DNA of 64,000 nucleotides from Cellulomonas xiejunii (lineage in GTDB: Bacteria; Actinomycetota; Actinomycetes; Actinomycetales; Cellulomonadaceae). Below the pieces are notes generated by a model, which searched no databases, was not told where the DNA came from, and saw nothing but the letters and a program-made list of their open reading frames with translations. This document shows positions 60,656 through 64,000 of this stretch, piece by piece (the first letter of the stretch is position 1; the number at the start of each line of letters is the position of its first letter). Position numbers and translations under genes: made by a program. The stretch is from NCBI RefSeq assembly GCF_024508315.1, contig NZ_CP101987.1, positions 558,001 to 622,000 of the forward strand. Direction: 5' to 3'.

Positions 60656-61723
60656 ATGGCACCTGACGGGGGGGACGGACCCGACGAGCTCGCGCCGCGC
60701 GTCGGGCGCGACGAGTCGACGGGCGGGGGCGAGTCGACGGGCGGGGGCGAGGCGACGCGCGGGGGCGAGTCGACGCGCACGGTGATCCTCGCGCTCGTGG
60801 CGAACGTGGTGATCGCCGTGGCCAAGACCGCGGCGGCGGTGATCACCGGTGCCGCGTCCATGCTGGCGGAGGCGGCGCACTCGTGGGCGGACACGGGCAA
60901 TGAGGTGTTCCTGTTCGTCGCGCAGCGTCGCGCGGACCGTGCCCCCGACGCGACGCACCCCTTCGGGTACGGACGCGAGGTCTACGTGTGGTCGATGTTC
61001 GCGGCGATCGGGCTGTTCGCGGTGGGGGCCGGGGTGTCGGTCACGCACGGCATCCAGGAGCTGGCGGACCCCGAGCCTGCGTCGGACTTCGTCGTCGCGT
61101 ACGTCGTGCTGGGCATCTCGCTGGTCCTCGAGGGCGTGTCGTTCCTGCAGGCGCTGCGGCAGAGCCGTGCCGAGGCGCGGCAGCGGGACCGCGGCGTCCT
61201 GGAGCAGGTGCTGGCCACGTCCGATCCCACGGTGCGCGCGGTGTTCGCCGAGGACGCCGCGGCGCTCATCGGGATCGTCATCGCGGGCGCCGGCATCGCG
61301 GCGCACGAGGTGACGGGCTCAGCGGTGCCTGACGCGGTCGGGTCGATCCTCGTCGGCCTCCTGCTGGGCTTCGTCGCGTTCGTGCTCATCCAGCGCAACC
61401 TGCAGCTCATCGTCGGGGAGGCCGTCGATCCCGCGCTGCAGGACGCGGCCCTGCGCCGGCTGCTGGCGATGCCGCAGGTCGCGCGCGTGACGAAGCTGCG
61501 CCTGGAGATCGCCGGCGCGCGGCGCGTGCTCCTCACGGGCGCGGTGGACCTGGCGGGCGAGCCGGACGAGGCCGAGGCGTCGCACCAGCTCGCCCTCGTC
61601 GAGGACCAGGTGCGCGCCATCCCCGGTGTCGTGGGGGTGGTGCTGTCGCTGTCCGAGCCCGAGGAGCCGTCGCTCCTGCCGTCGGACGTCAGCCCGGCAC
61701 GCGCGCGGCGAGGAAGTCGGTGA
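60656..61723 (+). CDS. Cation diffusion facilitator transporter
   Basis: The 355-residue protein has six hydrophobic helices and the CDF metal site pattern EAAHSWADTGNEVFL (His and Asp in helix 2) and EDAAALIGIVIAGAGI in helix 5. The first 40 residues contain the repeat ESTGGGESTGGGEATRGGES, encoded by an 18-base tandem repeat (60715-60780). It most likely exports zinc, cobalt or another divalent metal by proton exchange. It overlaps the convergent hydrolase gene by 35 bases. Confidence 0.9.
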   Translation: MAPDGGDGPDELAPRVGRDESTGGGESTGGGEATRGGESTRTVILALVANVVIAVAKTAAAVITGAASMLAEAAHSWADTGNEVFLFVAQRRADRAPDATHPFGYGREVYVWSMFAAIGLFAVGAGVSVTHGIQELADPEPASDFVVAYVVLGISLVLEGVSFLQALRQSRAEARQRDRGVLEQVLATSDPTVRAVFAEDAAALIGIVIAGAGIAAHEVTGSAVPDAVGSILVGLLLGFVAFVLIQRNLQLIVGEAVDPALQDAALRRLLAMPQVARVTKLRLEIAGARRVLLTGAVDLAGEPDEAEASHQLALVEDQVRAIPGVVGVVLSLSEPEEPSLLPSDVSPARARRGSR

Positions 61724-62711
61724 CCTCCCGCAGGTACCGCTCGCGCACCGGCGCCGTGGACAGCGCGAGGTCGTGCGCCCCGCCGGCGATCTCGAGGTAG
61801 GTCACGTCGTCGCCCAGCAGCGGGGCGCGGCGCGCGATCTGCGCGGGGTCGAGGACGGAGTCGGTGCTCAGCAGCGCGTCGTGCAGCGTCTTGTGCGGGC
61901 CGGCGGCGTCGGACGCGAGCACGAGCACCGGGACGTCGAGGCCCAGGCCGCGGGCCACGCGCATCTGTGCCCGGCGCACGGCGCGGACGAACCCGGCGCG
62001 CACCGGGAACCCGGCGTGCGGCTTCCACGCGAGGTCGAAGTCCCACTCGCCGCCCGTGTCGCGGTGCAGCGCCCGGCCGTAGTGCGGCGCGATGGTGCGC
62101 ACCGGGACCCGCGGCGCGGGCCGTCCGACGACGTGGACCGCGCGCGCCAGCAGGTTCTGCTCGAACCACGAGCCGCGCAGGTCGAGCCACGGCGAGTTGA
62201 GGACGAGGGCGTCGACGAGCCCCTGCCCTCTGCGCGCGTCCGCCCAGAGCGCGGCGGTCAGCCCGCCGGTGGAGTGGCCCAGCAGGACCACCACGTCGTG
62301 GTCCGCGCGCAGCAGCCGGACCGTGGCGTCGATCTCCTCGGTGTAGGTCGCCAGGTCGGTGGTCTCGTTGGGCGGTCGGCCGGGGCGGATGGACCGACCG
62401 TGGTCGCGCAGGTCCAGGGCGTACGTGTCGTACCCGGCCGCGGCCAGCGCGTCACCGACGTGCGGGTGGAAGAAGTAGTCGACGAACCCGTGCAGGTACA
62501 GCACCGCGCGCCGGGTGGGCGGGGCGTCGGGGTCCGGGACGCGCCGCACGAGGGTGGCCTCGGGGTCGACGTGCGTCCGGCGAGCGACCGCGTCGGGCCG
62601 CAGGTGCAGCGTGCGCGCACGCCACCGCTCCCCGAGCACGTCGGTGCGCTCGTCGTCCCACCGGTCGCGCACTGCGCCGTCGGGCAGGGCAGGGGTGTCG
62701 TCGTCGGCCAC
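61689..62711 (-). CDS. Alpha/beta hydrolase, serine-lysophospholipase-like
   Basis: The 340-residue protein, from GTG at 62711, has AVLYLHGFVDYFFHPHVGDA (oxyanion region), VVVLLGHSTGGLTAALWADA (nucleophile Ser in GHSTG), VPVLVLASDA and a C-terminal EIAGGAHDLALS (His). It looks like an intact serine hydrolase of the lysophospholipase/monoacylglycerol-lipase type. Its frame continues without a stop into the luciferase-domain-like stretch at 62712-62990, so a fusion protein is possible. It is convergent with the CDF gene. Confidence 0.87.
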   Translation of the reverse strand: MADDDTPALPDGAVRDRWDDERTDVLGERWRARTLHLRPDAVARRTHVDPEATLVRRVPDPDAPPTRRAVLYLHGFVDYFFHPHVGDALAAAGYDTYALDLRDHGRSIRPGRPPNETTDLATYTEEIDATVRLLRADHDVVVLLGHSTGGLTAALWADARRGQGLVDALVLNSPWLDLRGSWFEQNLLARAVHVVGRPAPRVPVRTIAPHYGRALHRDTGGEWDFDLAWKPHAGFPVRAGFVRAVRRAQMRVARGLGLDVPVLVLASDAAGPHKTLHDALLSTDSVLDPAQIARRAPLLGDDVTYLEIAGGAHDLALSTAPVRERYLREVTDFLAARVPG

Positions 62712-62990
62712 GCGCAGATCCTCGCACGGGGCCCGCACGTGCTCGAAGGACCGCGGCGGGCGCTGTCTGACGCGGTCGGGCGCCCCCGTCCGCGCGAACG
62801 CCAGGCTCTCCTCGACCACGGACACGACCTGCTCGAGCTCGGCCGCGTCGCGCGGGCCGTAGAGCATGATCTCGGTGCCGAAGTCGGCGTACTGGTGCGG
62901 CTCGGCCCAGCCCAGCCGGACGAGCTCCGCGCACCGCTCCGGGGGCAGGGTCAGGTGGATGCTCGTGTCCTCGACGCCGTGCAGGTGCAC
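62712..62990 (-). other. DUF5519/luciferase-domain-like region read into the hydrolase
   Basis: From a GTG at 62990 the frame reads VHLHGVEDTSIHLTLPPERC, LGWAEPHQYADFGTEIMLYG and RDAAELEQVVSVVEESLAFA. This resembles the second half of the DUF5519 'luciferase-like' domain (HLHG motif, Gxx-EPH, then VExxVxLxxxSxxxA). There is no stop before the hydrolase, and the about 25 residues between are basic and unstructured. It may be a short gene that lost its stop, or a genuine N-terminal domain of a 433-residue protein. Just upstream is the phosphatase stop (63025). Confidence 0.5.
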
Positions 62991-63024
62991 CGGCTCGAGG
63001 AGGGTGGGCGCGGCCAGGCAGAGG

Positions 63025-63681
63025 TCAGGCGACGGACGGCACGGGCGTCGGTGTGCGCATCGGACGTGCGGCGACGTGCCCCTGCCCGGCGACGTCGACC
63101 GCGAGGCTCGTGATGCGGGCGGTCCCGTCCGGCTCGACCTCGACGGTCGAGACCGACGCGTTGGGCAGCGGCACGAGCCCGACCTCGTCGACGGTCGCCA
63201 GGTACGCGCCGAGCGCGAGCCCGTGGCCGACGACCAGCACGTGCCCGTCGCGGTGCGTGTCCGCGATGCGGGCGAAGACGTCGCGCGTGCGGTCCATGAA
63301 GTCGGCGCCCGGCTCGCCCCCCGGCAGGCCGGGGTGGGTCCCGGCCAGGACGTCGGTGACGAGGTCCGGCCACGCGACGACCTCGTCGAGGACACGCTCG
63401 GGCCGCTGCTCGTAGATGCCGAAGGCGTACTCCCGAAGGTCGGGGTCGGTGCGCAGGGGGACGTCGGGGTGGGGGCGCAGCAGCTCGACGGCGGTGGCGA
63501 CGGCCCGCCCCGACGGCGACGCCCACGCGGCGGTGAACGGCGTGCGTGCCAGGTGACGGGCGGTGGCGCGGACGCCGGCGCGGCCGTCGCGCGTCAGCGG
63601 GGAGTCACAACGGCCCTGCAGGATGCGGCGGGCGTTGAAGTGGGTGCGGCCGTGGCGGACGAGCGTCATGGTGAGGGTCAT
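63025..63681 (-). CDS. Histidine phosphatase family protein
   Basis: The 218-residue protein has the RHG motif MTLVRHGRTHFNARRILQGR at the N terminus, FTAAWASPSGRAVATAVELL (second core segment), DPDLREYAFGIYEQRPERVL and VLVVGHGLALGAYLATVDEV with the second catalytic His. It is a phosphoglycerate-mutase-like phosphatase whose substrate is unknown. ATG at 63681 is preferred; a second ATG at 63669 is possible. Confidence 0.92.
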   Translation of the reverse strand: MTLTMTLVRHGRTHFNARRILQGRCDSPLTRDGRAGVRATARHLARTPFTAAWASPSGRAVATAVELLRPHPDVPLRTDPDLREYAFGIYEQRPERVLDEVVAWPDLVTDVLAGTHPGLPGGEPGADFMDRTRDVFARIADTHRDGHVLVVGHGLALGAYLATVDEVGLVPLPNASVSTVEVEPDGTARITSLAVDVAGQGHVAARPMRTPTPVPSVA

Positions 63682-63789
63682 CGGTGCCCTGCTCTCTCTC
63701 GGTGGTCGCCCTGACGCTAGGAGCGGCACGTGTCCGGTGGGCGACGCCGGTGTGACGCGGGCGTGACGGTTCCGCCGGGTGCGCCGATG

Positions 63790-63814
63790 AAGTTGAGCGG
63801 AATAGACTCAACTT
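63790..63814 (+). promoter_or_regulatory. HAIR-like operator for HspR before clpB
   Basis: AAGTTGAG (63790-63797) and CTCAACTT (63807-63814) form an exact inverted repeat with 9 bases between. The core TTGAGC-N7-ACTCAA resembles the HAIR consensus CTTGAGT-N7-ACTCAAG bound by HspR in actinomycetes. It lies 67 bases before the clpB start, as expected for a heat-shock operator. Confidence 0.85.
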
Positions 63815-63880
63815 CGGATCCCGTTGTGATCGACAGACCAGATCACACGCGACACACGCACGCACGCACCGGAGGTTTCG

Positions 63881-64000
63881 TTGGACGCGAAGTTCACCAC
63901 CCGCTCGCAGGAGGCGCTGGGCGATGCCATCCAGTCGGCCACCGCAGCCGGCAACCCCCAGCTCGAGCCCGCGCACATCCTGGACGCGCTGCTCCGGCAG
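63881..64000 (+). CDS. clpB: ATP-dependent chaperone ClpB, N-terminal part
   Basis: The 40 visible codons read MDAKFTTRSQEALGDAIQSA then TAAGNPQLEPAHILDALLRQ, which is the start of the ClpB N-terminal domain. The start is TTG at 63881 with a GGAGG site 5 bases before it. The rest lies outside the window. ClpB with DnaK rescues aggregated proteins; the HAIR-like operator upstream is consistent with HspR control. Confidence 0.93.
   Translation, partial: MDAKFTTRSQEALGDAIQSATAAGNPQLEPAHILDALLRQ

Overview
The window is very GC-rich with strong G/C third-codon bias, many GTG and some TTG starts, several likely leaderless genes, a TPP riboswitch over thiO-thiS-thiG, an ECF41 sigma factor paired with a CxxC carboxymuconolactone-decarboxylase-like gene, an LAVTG sorting signal and an HspR-type operator before clpB. 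This fits a high-GC actinomycete, most likely Micrococcales of the Cellulomonas type. That is inference from style and families; no marker gene names the species. It reads as ordinary chromosome: no insertion sequence, prophage or CRISPR array was seen.

Layout. 1-7.3 kb: a FUSC membrane protein cut by the window edge, a probably broken small gene, a PLA2-like plus alpha/beta-hydrolase fusion, a NarL-type two-component pair, and a HipB/HipA toxin-antitoxin pair with a repeat-rich operator. 7.3-12.4 kb: a LacI regulator and a three-gene sugar ABC importer. 12.5-17 kb: thiamine genes (ThiF/MoeB-rhodanese, ThiG, ThiS, ThiO, TPP riboswitch, ThiE). 17-28 kb: DUF5995 protein, ECF41 sigma and its partner, methyltransferase, pirin, reductases, NUDIX protein, an array of three long hairpins, a coiled-coil protein carrying a perfect palindrome, a ThrE-type exporter and tRNA-Ser(GCU). 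28-38 kb: a soluble Ser/Thr kinase divergent from a large LuxR-type ATPase, an NAD-binding protein, a secreted PQQ-type sugar dehydrogenase with PKD and PA14 domains, and a deleted copy of that gene's 5' end. 38-43 kb: tRNA-Arg(ACG), small genes and a coupled racemase / D-Ala-D-X ligase / membrane acyltransferase operon. 43-51 kb: metal-dependent alcohol dehydrogenase, YqeY, MFS and ABC exporters, and a SipW-type peptidase with two alternate-signal exported proteins, one with BspA-like repeats. 51-64 kb: a second large LuxR ATPase, glycogen phosphorylase, an LAVTG-anchored protein, TrmB and neighbours, a CDF transporter, hydrolases, a phosphoglycerate-mutase-like phosphatase and the start of clpB.

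Most interesting points: (1) the 39.2-42.5 kb operon holds, as three overlapping genes, the parts that in VanT plus a VanC/G-type ligase serve D-Ser peptidoglycan synthesis; (2) the SipW-linked surface-protein operon; (3) palindromic elements at 25.3 kb, 26.1 kb and 44.8 kb; (4) decayed or duplicated fragments at 7.97/16.9 kb and 33.8 kb.
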